Assembly: GCA_017307285.1 (NCBI GenBank)
Contig: JAFKFI010000054.1
Coordinates: 168,458 to 232,457, forward strand
Origin: Alphaproteobacteria bacterium
Lineage (GTDB): Bacteria; Pseudomonadota; Alphaproteobacteria; Acetobacterales; Acetobacteraceae
Direction: 5' to 3'
DNA length: 64,000 nucleotides
In this document: one piece after another, positions 33,700 to 42,304 of the stretch
How the letters are laid out: each line of letters begins with the position of its first letter
Position numbering within the stretch: the stretch's first letter is position 1
Program-made: the position numbers and the translations under genes
The notes under the pieces: generated by a model
The model's database searches: none
The model's input: only the letters and a program-made list of their open reading frames with translations
Told to the model about the DNA's origin: nothing

Positions 33700-36155
33700 G
33701 CCGCGGTCGGCTTGGCCGCCGCCTCCACCGGTTGCCCGATGCTCGAGATGGCCTCGAAGAACAGCTTGGGCTGGCCCGAGAGCGAGTTGACGAAGATCGC
33801 CGTGACGCTGACCGCCATGGCGACCATCGCCCACACCGGGTGGATGAGGCCGGTCGCGGCCACCGGGATGCCGATGCCGTTGAAGGCGAAGGCGAGCGCC
33901 ACGTTCTGCAACATCTTGCCGTAACTGCGGCGGCTGATCTCGCGGGCGACCGGCAGGGCCTCGATGCGGTTCGACAGGATGATGATGTCGGCGGACTCGA
34001 TGGCGATATCGGTGCCGCCGCCCATGGCGATGCCGACGTCGGCCTGCATCAGCGCGGGCGCGTCGTTGATGCCGTCGCCGACCATCGCCACCCGGCTTCC
34101 GTCGGCTTGCAGGCGGCGCACCGCCTCAGCCTTCTCGTGCGGCAGGACGCCCGCATGGACCTCCTCGATGCCGAGCTCCGCCGCGACCCGTCGCGCCGCG
34201 CGCTCGTTGTCGCCGGTGACCAGGATGGGCGCGAACCCCGCCTGGCGCAGCGCCGCGACTGCCCGCGCCGCGTCTGGCCGAACCGTGTCGCCCAGCGCCA
34301 CCATCCCGAGCGTGCGACCGTCCCGCGCGACGGCGATCACCGTGCGCCCCGCCTCCTCCAGGGAGCCGATCCGCCCGGCGAGGCGGGCCATGTCGATGCC
34401 GCGCTCCGCCAGAAAGCGCGGGCTGCCGACGAGGACCTCGCCGCCCCCGATACGCGCGGCGACGCCCTTGCCGGGGACAGCCTCGAAGGACTCGACCTCG
34501 GGCGGCACGGCGGCACGCTCGAACGCCGCTTTCACCACCGCCTGCGCGAGTGGGTGTTCTGAGGACGCCTCGGCCGCGGCGGCCACGGCGAGAAGCTCGT
34601 CCTTCGTGCCCTCGACGGCCTCGACCTCGCGCACGAGCGGGCGTCCCTCGGTGAGCGTTCCGGTCTTGTCGAGCACGACCTTCGTCGCGAGCCGGTAGCC
34701 CTGGAACGCCTCGCCGGTGCGCATCAGGATGCCACGTTCGGCGGCATCCCCGGCGCCGCGCACGATGGAGAGCGGCGCCGAGATGCCGACCGCGCAGGGG
34801 TAGCCCATGACGAGCACGCTGAGGCAGGCGAACACCGCCCGCTCCAGGTCGGCCTGCCCCGTGGCGAACCAGGAACCGACCAACCAGCCGACCAGGGCGA
34901 GCCCGGCGACGACAAGCACAGTCGGCGTGTAGATGCGCAGCACCTGGTCGACGAGGTGCAGGAGGCCGGGCTTCAGCGCCCGTGCGTCCTCGACCTCGCG
35001 TACGATTCGGTGCAGGAAGCTGCCCTCGCCGACCGCGGTAGCCTCGACCAGCAGCGTGCCCATGCCGTTAATGGAGCCGCCGATGACGACGGCGCCCGCC
35101 GCCTTCTCGACCGGGATGGGCTCGCCGGTGACGAGCGACTGGTCGACGCCGGAGCGGCCGCCCACGACCGTGCCGTCCACGGGGATGCGCTCGCCCGGGC
35201 GGATGCGGACCAGGTCGCCGACCCTGACCGCCTCGAGCGGCACCTCCACCTCGGTGCCGTCCCGCAGGACGCGGGCCGTCTCGGCCTGGAGGTTGAGCAG
35301 CTTCTTCACCGCCTGCGAGCTGCGCGTCTTGACGATGAGCGAGAGCCACTCGGAGAAGATGTGGTAGGTCGCGACCATCACCGAGACGGCGAAGAACGCC
35401 GCGGTCGGGTAGCTGGGCCGATGCAGGACGAGGCCGATGGCACCGCCGACGAGGCCCGCGAAGGCGCCGATCTCGAGCAGGACGTGTTGATTCAGGATGC
35501 CGCGCCGCAGCGCCTGATAGGCCATGACCAGGATGTGCCGCGCGACCCCGAAGACGAGGACCACTGCGAGGGCCGCAGCGAGCCACGGCCCGCTCCGCAC
35601 CAGGTAGCCCTCCAGGTTGAGGGCGAGCAGGCTCAGGGCCATGACGACGAGGCCGCCGGTCGCGAGGCTCGCAGTCCAGAGACTGGTCTTCTTCAGCACC
35701 AAGAATACCATCGCGCCGAGGCTCAGGCAGACCAGGGCGGGGAGGAAGCCGATCCAGCCGACCGTCGGGTCGGCGATGATGGGGATGGCGGCGACGCTGA
35801 GCGCGACAGCGACCACGAAGCGCCGGCTCTCGCGGACGAGGTCGCGCTCCTCCTCCTCGAAGGAGCGCAGCTTGCGCGGGTCGGAGACAGTGTAGCCGAT
35901 CTCGCGCAGCACCCGGAGCAGCTGCTCGGGGCGCGCGACCGCGGGGTCGTACTCGACCAACGCCTGCTCGTGGGTGAGGCTGACCGCGACCTTGTCGACG
36001 CCGGGCTGGCGCCTGAGCGCCTTCTCGACCGTGCCGGTGCACAGCGAGCAGTGCAGGCCGCCGATGCGAGCGCGGATGCGCGCCCGGTCCGGTCGGGCCG
36101 CGGACTCCTCCGTCCACGGGCGGAAGCCGGATTCGGCCGTTGCTGCCGTGGCCAT
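33696..36155 (-). CDS. P1B heavy-metal ATPase with YPC in place of the CPC motif
   Basis: 819 residues from ATG 36155 with AAGGAGATC upstream. N-terminal HMA domain with Cys36 and Cys39 (GGLHCSLCTG), then membrane helices, TGEP (LVTGEPIPVEK), the phosphorylation site DKTGTLTEG near residue 497, and GDGINDAP. The transmembrane metal site that is CPC or SPC in known types reads MGYPCAVGIS at about residue 452. The helix 7-8 motifs also differ: FAFNGIGIP for YN-type and MAVSVTAIF for MxxSS. All ATPase parts are intact, so it should pump, but its metal specificity cannot be assigned. Coupled to the MFS gene. Confidence 0.9.
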   Translation of the reverse strand: MATAATAESGFRPWTEESAARPDRARIRARIGGLHCSLCTGTVEKALRRQPGVDKVAVSLTHEQALVEYDPAVARPEQLLRVLREIGYTVSDPRKLRSFEEEERDLVRESRRFVVAVALSVAAIPIIADPTVGWIGFLPALVCLSLGAMVFLVLKKTSLWTASLATGGLVVMALSLLALNLEGYLVRSGPWLAAALAVVLVFGVARHILVMAYQALRRGILNQHVLLEIGAFAGLVGGAIGLVLHRPSYPTAAFFAVSVMVATYHIFSEWLSLIVKTRSSQAVKKLLNLQAETARVLRDGTEVEVPLEAVRVGDLVRIRPGERIPVDGTVVGGRSGVDQSLVTGEPIPVEKAAGAVVIGGSINGMGTLLVEATAVGEGSFLHRIVREVEDARALKPGLLHLVDQVLRIYTPTVLVVAGLALVGWLVGSWFATGQADLERAVFACLSVLVMGYPCAVGISAPLSIVRGAGDAAERGILMRTGEAFQGYRLATKVVLDKTGTLTEGRPLVREVEAVEGTKDELLAVAAAAEASSEHPLAQAVVKAAFERAAVPPEVESFEAVPGKGVAARIGGGEVLVGSPRFLAERGIDMARLAGRIGSLEEAGRTVIAVARDGRTLGMVALGDTVRPDAARAVAALRQAGFAPILVTGDNERAARRVAAELGIEEVHAGVLPHEKAEAVRRLQADGSRVAMVGDGINDAPALMQADVGIAMGGGTDIAIESADIIILSNRIEALPVAREISRRSYGKMLQNVALAFAFNGIGIPVAATGLIHPVWAMVAMAVSVTAIFVNSLSGQPKLFFEAISSIGQPVEAAAKPTAA

Positions 36156-36174
36156 GGTGATCTCCTTGATGGTT

Positions 36175-36852
36175 TTACGGCGCCGCCAGGGCCGACAGGC
36201 CGAGCTTGATGGACCAGGCGCCGAGAATGACGAGCAGCACGCCCGTCCAGATCGGCAGGCGCCGAGACAAGCCCGCGAGCCAGTCGAGCGCCCGCCGGGC
36301 GGGCTTGAAGAGCACGGCGACAACGAGGGGCAGCGACAGGGCGAGGCCGAACAGGGCAAGCGAGACGAATCCGTTGGCGAGCGTCGCCCCGGAGGCGCCG
36401 CCCGCGGCCGCCGTGCCGAGCAGTGCGAGCAGCAGTGGCCCGGCGCAGGGTGGGACGTTGAAGCCGAGCAGGAGGCCGAGGGCAGCCGAGCCCCGGGCAT
36501 CGGATAGGCGCGGGAAGCCCGGGCCCAGGGAGATCATCAGCGCCCCAGCCCGGCCCGTGAGGCAGAGAAAGCCAATCAGGACATAGACGGCCCCGAGGCC
36601 CACCCAGGCGGCCCGCTGGAAACCCTCGAAGACACTGCCCAGCACGACCGCGAGCACGCCCAGAAGGCCGACGAATACGGCGCGGGTGGTCGCGAAGATG
36701 CCGACCTGGGCGAGCTTGCTGGCCGCGCCCCTGCCCTCCAGGTGCTTGATGACCAGGAGAGTCGAGCCGATCGAGCATGGCTCGACGAAGCCCAGTAGGC
36801 CGAGCCCCACCGGGAGCAGCACCAGGCTCGCCAGGGTGACGCCGTCGGTCAC
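36175..36852 (-). CDS. CcdA/cytochrome-c-biogenesis-like membrane protein
   Basis: 225 residues, six hydrophobic segments in two halves, each with a Pro-Cys: LLGFVEPCSIGSTLLVIKH and LLLGFNVPPCAGPLLLALLG. This is the CcdA/DsbD-core arrangement that moves electrons across the membrane via two Cys. It starts with GTG at 36852, overlapping the HMA stop (GTGA), and precedes the P1B ATPase. It could keep the HMA and ATPase Cys reduced or transport the metal itself; both are inferences. Confidence 0.7.
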   Translation of the reverse strand: MTDGVTLASLVLLPVGLGLLGFVEPCSIGSTLLVIKHLEGRGAASKLAQVGIFATTRAVFVGLLGVLAVVLGSVFEGFQRAAWVGLGAVYVLIGFLCLTGRAGALMISLGPGFPRLSDARGSAALGLLLGFNVPPCAGPLLLALLGTAAAGGASGATLANGFVSLALFGLALSLPLVVAVLFKPARRALDWLAGLSRRLPIWTGVLLVILGAWSIKLGLSALAAP

Positions 36853-37064
36853 CGCCGTTCCACGACGCGGAAGCCGGGCTTCTGGATTGTCGCGACCAGG
36901 CGCTCCTCATCAGTGGCCTGTGGGTCGTAGAGGACGCGCGCCCCGCATTCGGCGAACGAGACGGAGACGGCCTTCACGCCCGGTTCATTCTTCACGAGTC
37001 CCTCGACGGTGTTGGCGCAGCCATCACAGCGCAGGCCCTCGATCCTGAAGGTCGCGTTTTTCAT
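36849..37064 (-). CDS. Small HMA-domain metal-binding protein
   Basis: 71 residues, one heavy-metal-associated domain: FRIEGLRCDGCANTVEG has the CxxC metal site. It has no signal peptide, unlike MerP, so it is a cytosolic metallochaperone or a sponge. The ATG at 37064 overlaps the MerR stop (ATGA) and the end overlaps the CcdA-like GTG, so all are coupled. An extra Cys in AECGARV is unusual. Confidence 0.85.
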   Translation of the reverse strand: MKNATFRIEGLRCDGCANTVEGLVKNEPGVKAVSVSFAECGARVLYDPQATDEERLVATIQKPGFRVVERR

Positions 37065-37546
37065 CGGTGAATTCCCTCCGTCGCTTGGGTTGGGTAGGGA
37101 CAGCACGCCGTCCCGCCGTGGCTGGGGCGTCCGCCGGGGTGGTGGGTCAGCGCGTCCATGATCGAGCACGCCTGCAAGTCACCATGCCCGGGACAGGCCG
37201 CGATCAGCCGCTCCAGTGCGGCGCCGATGTCTTCCAGCCGTCGGATCTTCCGCCGCACGTCGTCCAGCTTAGCCGTGGCCTGTTCTCGTACGTCGGAGCA
37301 GTCCGCGGCGGGGTCGGCCCGCAGCGCCAGGAGCTCGTGGATCTCGCGCAGGGAGAAACCGAGCTCCTGCGCGTCCTTGATGAAGCGGATGCGCTCAACC
37401 GTATCGGCCGGGTACAGACGCACGCCCGCCCCCTCCGGCTTGGGCGGCTGCGCCACCAGCCGCTGTCGCTCGTAGAACCGGATCGTCTCGACGCCAACGC
37501 TCGCCGCGCGGGCGGCCCGGCCGATAGTCAGTCCTGCCGTCGTCAT
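37061..37546 (-). CDS. MerR-family regulator of the YPC ATPase operon
   Basis: 161 residues. Winged helix (GLTIGRAARAASVGVETIRFYERQRLV), and Cys83, Cys118 and Cys127 in ADCSDVREQA and AACPGHGDLQACSIMDAL. The last pair has the exact eight-residue spacing of mercury-binding MerR. The C-terminus is extended with GTACCPYP, an extra Cys pair. First gene of a five-gene operon, which is an unusual place: MerR is usually divergent. Its promoter with 20-bp spacer and dyad lies directly upstream. Confidence 0.88.
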   Translation of the reverse strand: MTTAGLTIGRAARAASVGVETIRFYERQRLVAQPPKPEGAGVRLYPADTVERIRFIKDAQELGFSLREIHELLALRADPAADCSDVREQATAKLDDVRRKIRRLEDIGAALERLIAACPGHGDLQACSIMDALTHHPGGRPSHGGTACCPYPTQATEGIHR

Positions 37547-37563
37547 CCCGTCACCTCGCGCCC

Positions 37564-37595
37564 AATGTGGGGTCCGTACATAGGTACGGAATCAA
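37564..37595 (-). promoter_or_regulatory. MerR-type promoter/operator of the YPC ATPase operon
   Basis: Reverse-strand -35 TTGATT (37590-37595), 20-bp spacer with the dyad CCGTAC-CTAT-GTACGG, -10 CACATT (37564-37569). Its long spacer marks a MerR-activated promoter. It is nearly identical to the one in front of the truncated merR at 24360. Confidence 0.8.
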
Positions 37596-37596
37596 G

Positions 37597-37969
37597 AGGG
37601 AAAACGGCCTGACCACCGGCGGCCCGGGGGTCGAGGACGCGCCCGGAGCTGTCAGGGCACCGCAGGGACACAGCGAAATAGCGGCTACTCCGCGTCATCC
37701 GTTGCGAGGAACGACGATGGCGACATTCGAGCCGTCGCGGAACTGCGGCCTCTTGCGGGGCTTCTGGAAAAATGCTCGCCGCGGATGACATCCGGGGAGC
37801 GGCCGATGCGTTCGTTGTCATCGACCAGGACGACTGAACACCTGACGATGGCGGCCGTTGACGAAAGTGGGGCGGCTTTGACCACATCAGATTCCATCCG
37901 CCGTCTCCGGCAACTAAGCTCCCCCGGTTACCGCAGGCGCACCACATCGTTCTCTGGGCCAGGATTTCC
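37597..37969. other. Intergenic region before nuoA
   Basis: About 370 bp with no convincing gene between divergent transcripts. Short frames are present on both strands but none resembles a known protein. The promoter for the nuo cluster must be here or further left; none could be identified by eye. Confidence 0.4.
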
Positions 37970-38308
37970 ATGGCAGCTCGCGGGGCCCCGATCTTGACCG
38001 CCTACGGCATGATCGCCCTGGTCCTGGTCATGGCCGCCGGCCTGTCGCTCTGTGCGGCAGCGGCGTTCATTCGGGTTTCCAGACGTGACATCCGGTCGCC
38101 TCCGGCATGGTCGCAGTTCCGCTTCGGCTACGGGGTCTATGCGCTGATCTTCCTGTCCTTCGACATGGAAATGATTTTCATGTATCCCTGGGCGGTGGTG
38201 TTCGCCGATCTCGGTGTCAGCGCCTTTCTCGACATGCTGGTATTCATCGCCCTCCTGTCAGCGGGGATCGCCTATGCCTGGGGCATGGGCGGCCTCCGAT
38301 GGGAGTAG
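37970..38308 (+). CDS. nuoA: NuoA, complex I membrane subunit A-like
   Basis: 112 residues, three helices. The Asp/Glu of helix 2 are kept (LSFDMEMIFMYPWAV). The loop that in normal NuoA reads as a PYECG-type segment and contacts the quinone module is replaced by SPPAWSQFRFGY, with no Cys. Starts at ATG 37970; followed two bases later by nuoH with no nuoB-I between. A membrane-arm subunit that would normally bridge to the Q-module, but that contact site is gone. Confidence 0.85.
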   Translation: MAARGAPILTAYGMIALVLVMAAGLSLCAAAAFIRVSRRDIRSPPAWSQFRFGYGVYALIFLSFDMEMIFMYPWAVVFADLGVSAFLDMLVFIALLSAGIAYAWGMGGLRWE

Positions 38309-38310
38309 CA

Positions 38311-39201
38311 ATGGACGCCCTTGCGGTGCTGCTCACCTTGATTGCCGGGGCGGTGTTGACCTTCGGTCTGGAGCGTCTCGGGCAGCGTGGCGGGCAGGAA
38401 CTCGGCCCCGCACGCCCATCGGCATCGCGCGAGCCGCTCGATCTACCGAACGCCGACCGCTGGCTGCTTCCCGCCGGTCCGATCACGGCCCTCGGTGGAA
38501 CGGCGTTGGCCATGGCGGTCATTCCGTTCGGGCCGGACCTGATCGGTCGCGATCTCGGCATCGGCGTGTTCTACTTCATCGTGGTGGTCGACTTCGTCGT
38601 GCTCGGCATCGCGCTCGCCGGCTGGGGCGCGAACACGGCGGACACGGTGGACGCCTGCTACCGCATCATCGCGCAGCTGGTCGCTTACGTCGTGCCCCTC
38701 GGGCTCGCGCTGGTTGGCACCATCATGATGGCCCGCTCGCTCTCGACGGTGCGGATCGTCGAGGCGCAGGCGGGGCTCTGGTTCGTCGTGCTGCAGCCAC
38801 TCGGCTTCGCTCTGTACGTCGTCACCGGGCTGATGCAGTCCTACCGCGCGCCATTCCTCGAGCCGTTCGCCGATCGGATCGGCGGCGGCGTGCTAGGTGT
38901 TGCCGGCGGCTGGCCCGCGCTGATCTGGCGGCTAGCGCTCGGCGGCGTGCTCTTCCTGGTGTCCGCGATGGGCGCGGTACTGTTCCTCGGCGGCTGGCAC
39001 GGGCCGGTGCTGCCCGGCTGGGCATGGATGCTGGTCAAGACATTCGGCCTGATGGCGCTGATGCTCTGCCTCGGACGGCGTGTGCGGCCGTGCAGCACCG
39101 CCGAGATGCTGGCGCTCTCGTGGAAGGTGCTGATCCCGGTCGGGCTGGTGAACGTCCTGGTGGTCGGCGGCCTGATTCTGCTCGGGGTCGGCGTCTCGTG
39201 A
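38311..39201 (+). CDS. nuoH: NuoH, complex I membrane subunit H-like (lacks quinone-site acidic loop)
   Basis: 296 residues, shorter than the usual ~330. Recognisable phrases: IGVFYFIVVVDFVVLGIALAGWGANTADTV and QAGLWFVVLQPLGFALYVV. Normal NuoH has SYE in helix 5 and an acidic EAE-rich loop followed by GYHTEYS; here they are AYVVP and a short RAPFLEPFADRIGG, so the quinone-cavity residues are missing. Start at ATG 38311 (GGGAG upstream); an in-frame ATG at 38299 would overlap nuoA. Confidence 0.85.
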   Translation: MDALAVLLTLIAGAVLTFGLERLGQRGGQELGPARPSASREPLDLPNADRWLLPAGPITALGGTALAMAVIPFGPDLIGRDLGIGVFYFIVVVDFVVLGIALAGWGANTADTVDACYRIIAQLVAYVVPLGLALVGTIMMARSLSTVRIVEAQAGLWFVVLQPLGFALYVVTGLMQSYRAPFLEPFADRIGGGVLGVAGGWPALIWRLALGGVLFLVSAMGAVLFLGGWHGPVLPGWAWMLVKTFGLMALMLCLGRRVRPCSTAEMLALSWKVLIPVGLVNVLVVGGLILLGVGVS

Positions 39202-40046
39202 CCGCATCAGGGCTGTTCGAGCTTGTCGCCTTCGGGGTCTGCTCGTTCGTCGCGATTGCCGGCGGCCTCGGCATGACGACGACGATGAGCATGTTCCGCA
39301 GCGGCATCTTCCTGATGGCGTCGTTCATCGGGGTCGCCGGGTTGTTCATCCTGCTCTAGGCCGACCTGCTCGGGCTGCTGCAGATCATGATGTACATCGG
39401 CGGGATCCTGGTGATGATCCTCTTCATGGTGCTGTTCATGCACGATCCGGGCGGCGCCATGATGGCCGGCATGGGCGGGCTGAGCCCGCCGGAACGCTGG
39501 TTCAGCGCCGGCCTCGTGCCTCGAGGTGACGGCGCCGGCGACCCAGGCCAGACAGAGGAAGCGCAGGGCGAAGGCGACGCCCCCGAGCACCAGGACGAGC
39601 ATCGGCATCAGGACGATGACGATGGCGGCGAAGGCATGATGGACATGTCGATGGTGACGCCGGCGCGGCCGCTCGCGGCCTGGCTCGCGGGCGGAGTGGG
39701 GCTCGCGCTCGTCGCCCTGCTGCTGCTCCGTCCAGCGTGGAGGCTCGCGCCGTCGATGCTGCCGGACCCGGACTCGGCGCGACAGGTCGGCAACCTCCTG
39801 ATGGCGAAATACATGATCGGCTTCGAGGGAGCCGGCTTCCTGATCCTGATCGGCATCGTCGGCGCGGTGCTGCTGGCCCGGCCGTCCTCCTATCCCGACG
39901 ATCCCTCGCGCGAGGCTCGCGTGGCGGTGGACGCAATGCCGCCACCGATCGAGCCGGAGGGTCTCGATCCGCTGTCTCCATTGCCGGCGCGTGACGGACC
40001 GGCCGAGCCCCAGCGGCATTCAGGCCGCGGGGCTGGCGACGCATGA
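39198..40046 (+). pseudogene. nuoJ: NuoJ with an in-frame amber stop
   Basis: GTG at 39198 overlaps nuoH by four bases. The first 53 codons encode helix 1-2 (VTASGLFELVAFGVCSFVAI, GVAGLFILL), then TAG at 39357-39359, and the same frame continues DLLGLLQIMMYIGGILVMILF to 40046 with two more helices (PLAAWLAGGVGLALVALLLL and FEGAGFLILIGIVGAVLLA). The conserved motif ILL-E-A suggests a Glu codon changed GAG to TAG. Everything else reads as one intact NuoJ with a His/Asp-rich loop. Either a nonsense mutation, a readthrough site or a sequencing error. Confidence 0.85.
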
Positions 40047-40354
40047 TTGTGCCGCTCACCGCCTATCTCGTGGTCGCCGCCGTGCTGTTCGCGATCGGCC
40101 TCTATACCGTCATCGCGCAGCGTTCGGCGGTGATGGTGCTGATGGGCGTCGAGCTGATCCTGAACGCGATCGGGCTCAACATCGTCGCGTTCTGGCGCTT
40201 CACCGCGCCGGGCGACTATTCGGCACAGATCTTCGTCATTCTCGTCATCACCATCGGCGCGGTCGAGATGGCGATCGGGCTCGCGCTGATGATGCTGCTT
40301 TTCCGGCAGCGGCAGTCGGTCGAGGTGGACGGATACATGGAACTGAAGCGGTGA
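40043..40354 (+). CDS. nuoK: NuoK, complex I membrane subunit K
   Basis: 103 residues, three helices. Both essential Glu are present: GVELILNAIGLNIVAFWRF and GAVEMAIGLALMMLL. Overlaps nuoJ by four bases at its start (ATGA) and nuoL by GTGA at its end. Part of the proton path connecting NuoA/J to the antiporter subunits; intact here. Confidence 0.95.
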   Translation: MIVPLTAYLVVAAVLFAIGLYTVIAQRSAVMVLMGVELILNAIGLNIVAFWRFTAPGDYSAQIFVILVITIGAVEMAIGLALMMLLFRQRQSVEVDGYMELKR

Positions 40355-42297
40355 CCGGCAGCGGGCTCGTCGCGGTTCCGTTGCTGCCGTTGCTGGCCGC
40401 CGCCCTCGCGCTGGCGATCGGCCGGCGTTTGCCGCGCGCCGGCGGCGTGCTGCTGGTCGTATCGCTCGCCGGCTCGCTCGCGGTCCTCCTGAGCCTGCGC
40501 GCGGGCGGCCGGCTCTCGGCGGACTGGTTGGCCGTCGGCCGCTTCCGGCTGCTGGTCGGGCTCGAAGCCACTGGGCTCACCTGGTTCGCCGCCGCCGTGG
40601 TCGCGGCGACCGCGCTCGCGGTCTCGCTGTACGCGATCGGCTATATGCGCGACGAGCCGACCGGCCAGCCGCGCTTCTTCGCGGGCATGGGGCTGTTCGC
40701 CGGCGCCATGCTGGCGCTCGTGCTCGCGAGCTCGTTCATCATGCTGTTCGCCGGCTGGGAACTGGTCGGTCTCGCCTCCTATCTGCTGATCGGCTTCCGC
40801 TCGCGCGAGGATCGCGCGGTCGCGGCGGCGACCCGGGCCTTCCTGATGACCCGGCTCGGCGACATGGGCCTGCTGCTCGGCTGGTTGCTGGCGTTGCTTG
40901 CCACCGGAACGACCGATATCGGGGCGGTGCTCGACGCAGCCCGGAGCGGGCAGTGGGTGCCGGGCTTCGCCACCCTGCTCGGCTTCCTGATGTTCGCTGG
41001 GGCGGTCGGCAAGAGTGCGCAACTGCCACTCAGCGCCTGGCTGCCGGATGCGATGGTCGGCCCCACGCCAGTGTCAGCGCTGCTGCATTCCGCCACGATG
41101 GTCGCGGCAGGCGTATTCCTGCTGCTGCGCCTGTTCCCGCTGTTCCAGGCCGCACCCGGCGCGCTTGCGCTGGTGTTCTGGACCGGCGCCGTCACGGCGG
41201 TCTTCGCAGCACTCGTGGCAACGGCGGAGATGGATCTCAAGCGCGTCCTCGCCTGGTCGACCAGTGCGCAGCTTGCAGAGATGATGATCGCGGTTGGCCT
41301 CGGCGTGCCGTATGCGGCGGCCCTGCATTTCGCGACGCACGCCACGTTCAAGGCGACGCTGTTCACAGCGGCGGGATCGATGGAACGGCAAACGGGCACG
41401 CGCGACCTCGGCCGGCTCGGCGGGCTGGCGCGGGCGATGCCGTTGACCGCCGCCGTGTTCGCGGCCGGCGCGCTGTCGCTCGCCGGCGTGCCGCCTTTCG
41501 CCGGGTTCTGGAGCGAAGAGGCGATCCTTTCGGCGGCGGTTGCGCGCGGCCCCGGCCGGGGACTGCTGATGGTCGGCCTCGCCTTGCTCACCGGTGTCTA
41601 TATCGGCCGGGCCGGGATCGCGGCGTTCGGCGGCCGGTCGCGCGGCGCGGCTCGGACGGGACCGCCGCAAGCGGCCACGATGCGGGCCGGCATGATCGCG
41701 CTGGCCGTGGCGGCGGTGCTGGCCGGATGGCTGTTGCAGGGTTCGTCCCTCGCCGGCCTGCTTGGGATGCGGGAGCCGCCACGGGCGGGAGCCGGCTGGC
41801 GAGGGCTGGCCATTGCCGCCGGACTGGCCGGTCTTTCTTTCGGCGGCGGGCGCGCCTGGATCTGCGGCGGCGTCCCGGCGCTGGGTCGATTTCCCCAATT
41901 CCTCGCAACCGGTCTCGACCGGGCGACCCGCGCGGCCGTGGAGCCGGCGAAGCGCGCGTCCACCGATTTGGATGCGATCGAGCGCGTGCAGGATCGAAGC
42001 GCCCGGGCGCTCGCCGAGGCCGTGATATGCGTTTCCGCCGGGCTGGATGCGATCGAGCACGCGCTGGACCGAGGCGCTCGCGCCGTGTCCGGTTCCGCCC
42101 GGGTGCTCGCCCATGGCGCGGAGTGGGTGGAGGCGCGCGGCTTCGGGCAAGGCGGCGACCGGTTGGCGGCGGCGCTGGGTGACGGAGGGCAGCGCCTGCG
42201 GGCGCTGCAAACAGGCAAGCTCTACCTCTACACGCTCGGCCTGTTCGTCTGGGCCGCTGGCGCGCTGGGGGCAGGCCTCGTGCTGTTGCTGCGATGA
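40351..42297 (+). CDS. nuoL: NuoL, antiporter-like subunit of complex I with unusual C-terminus
   Basis: 648 residues. Channel residues are largely kept: LFAGWELVGLASYLLIG (Glu), VGKSAQLPLSAWLPDAM (Lys), ALLHSATMVAAG (His), AEMDLKRVLAW and FATHATFKATLF (Lys). The His in PLHxW is replaced by Ser (PLSAW). Instead of the normal lateral helix, the C-terminal 150 residues have two similar amphipathic units, STDLDAIERVQDRSARAL and SAGLDAIEHALDRGARAV, then one final helix. Starts with GTG at 40351. Confidence 0.92.
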   Translation: MTGSGLVAVPLLPLLAAALALAIGRRLPRAGGVLLVVSLAGSLAVLLSLRAGGRLSADWLAVGRFRLLVGLEATGLTWFAAAVVAATALAVSLYAIGYMRDEPTGQPRFFAGMGLFAGAMLALVLASSFIMLFAGWELVGLASYLLIGFRSREDRAVAAATRAFLMTRLGDMGLLLGWLLALLATGTTDIGAVLDAARSGQWVPGFATLLGFLMFAGAVGKSAQLPLSAWLPDAMVGPTPVSALLHSATMVAAGVFLLLRLFPLFQAAPGALALVFWTGAVTAVFAALVATAEMDLKRVLAWSTSAQLAEMMIAVGLGVPYAAALHFATHATFKATLFTAAGSMERQTGTRDLGRLGGLARAMPLTAAVFAAGALSLAGVPPFAGFWSEEAILSAAVARGPGRGLLMVGLALLTGVYIGRAGIAAFGGRSRGAARTGPPQAATMRAGMIALAVAAVLAGWLLQGSSLAGLLGMREPPRAGAGWRGLAIAAGLAGLSFGGGRAWICGGVPALGRFPQFLATGLDRATRAAVEPAKRASTDLDAIERVQDRSARALAEAVICVSAGLDAIEHALDRGARAVSGSARVLAHGAEWVEARGFGQGGDRLAAALGDGGQRLRALQTGKLYLYTLGLFVWAAGALGAGLVLLLR

Positions 42298-42304
42298 CGG
42301 CGCG

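Noticed and set aside
39207..40019. Reverse-strand frame opposite nuoJ with very hydrophobic stretch
   Set aside because: The hydrophobic reading arises because the Asp/Glu/His-rich loop of NuoJ has codons whose complement encodes Val and Leu. No ribosome site, and it overlaps a conserved gene throughout.
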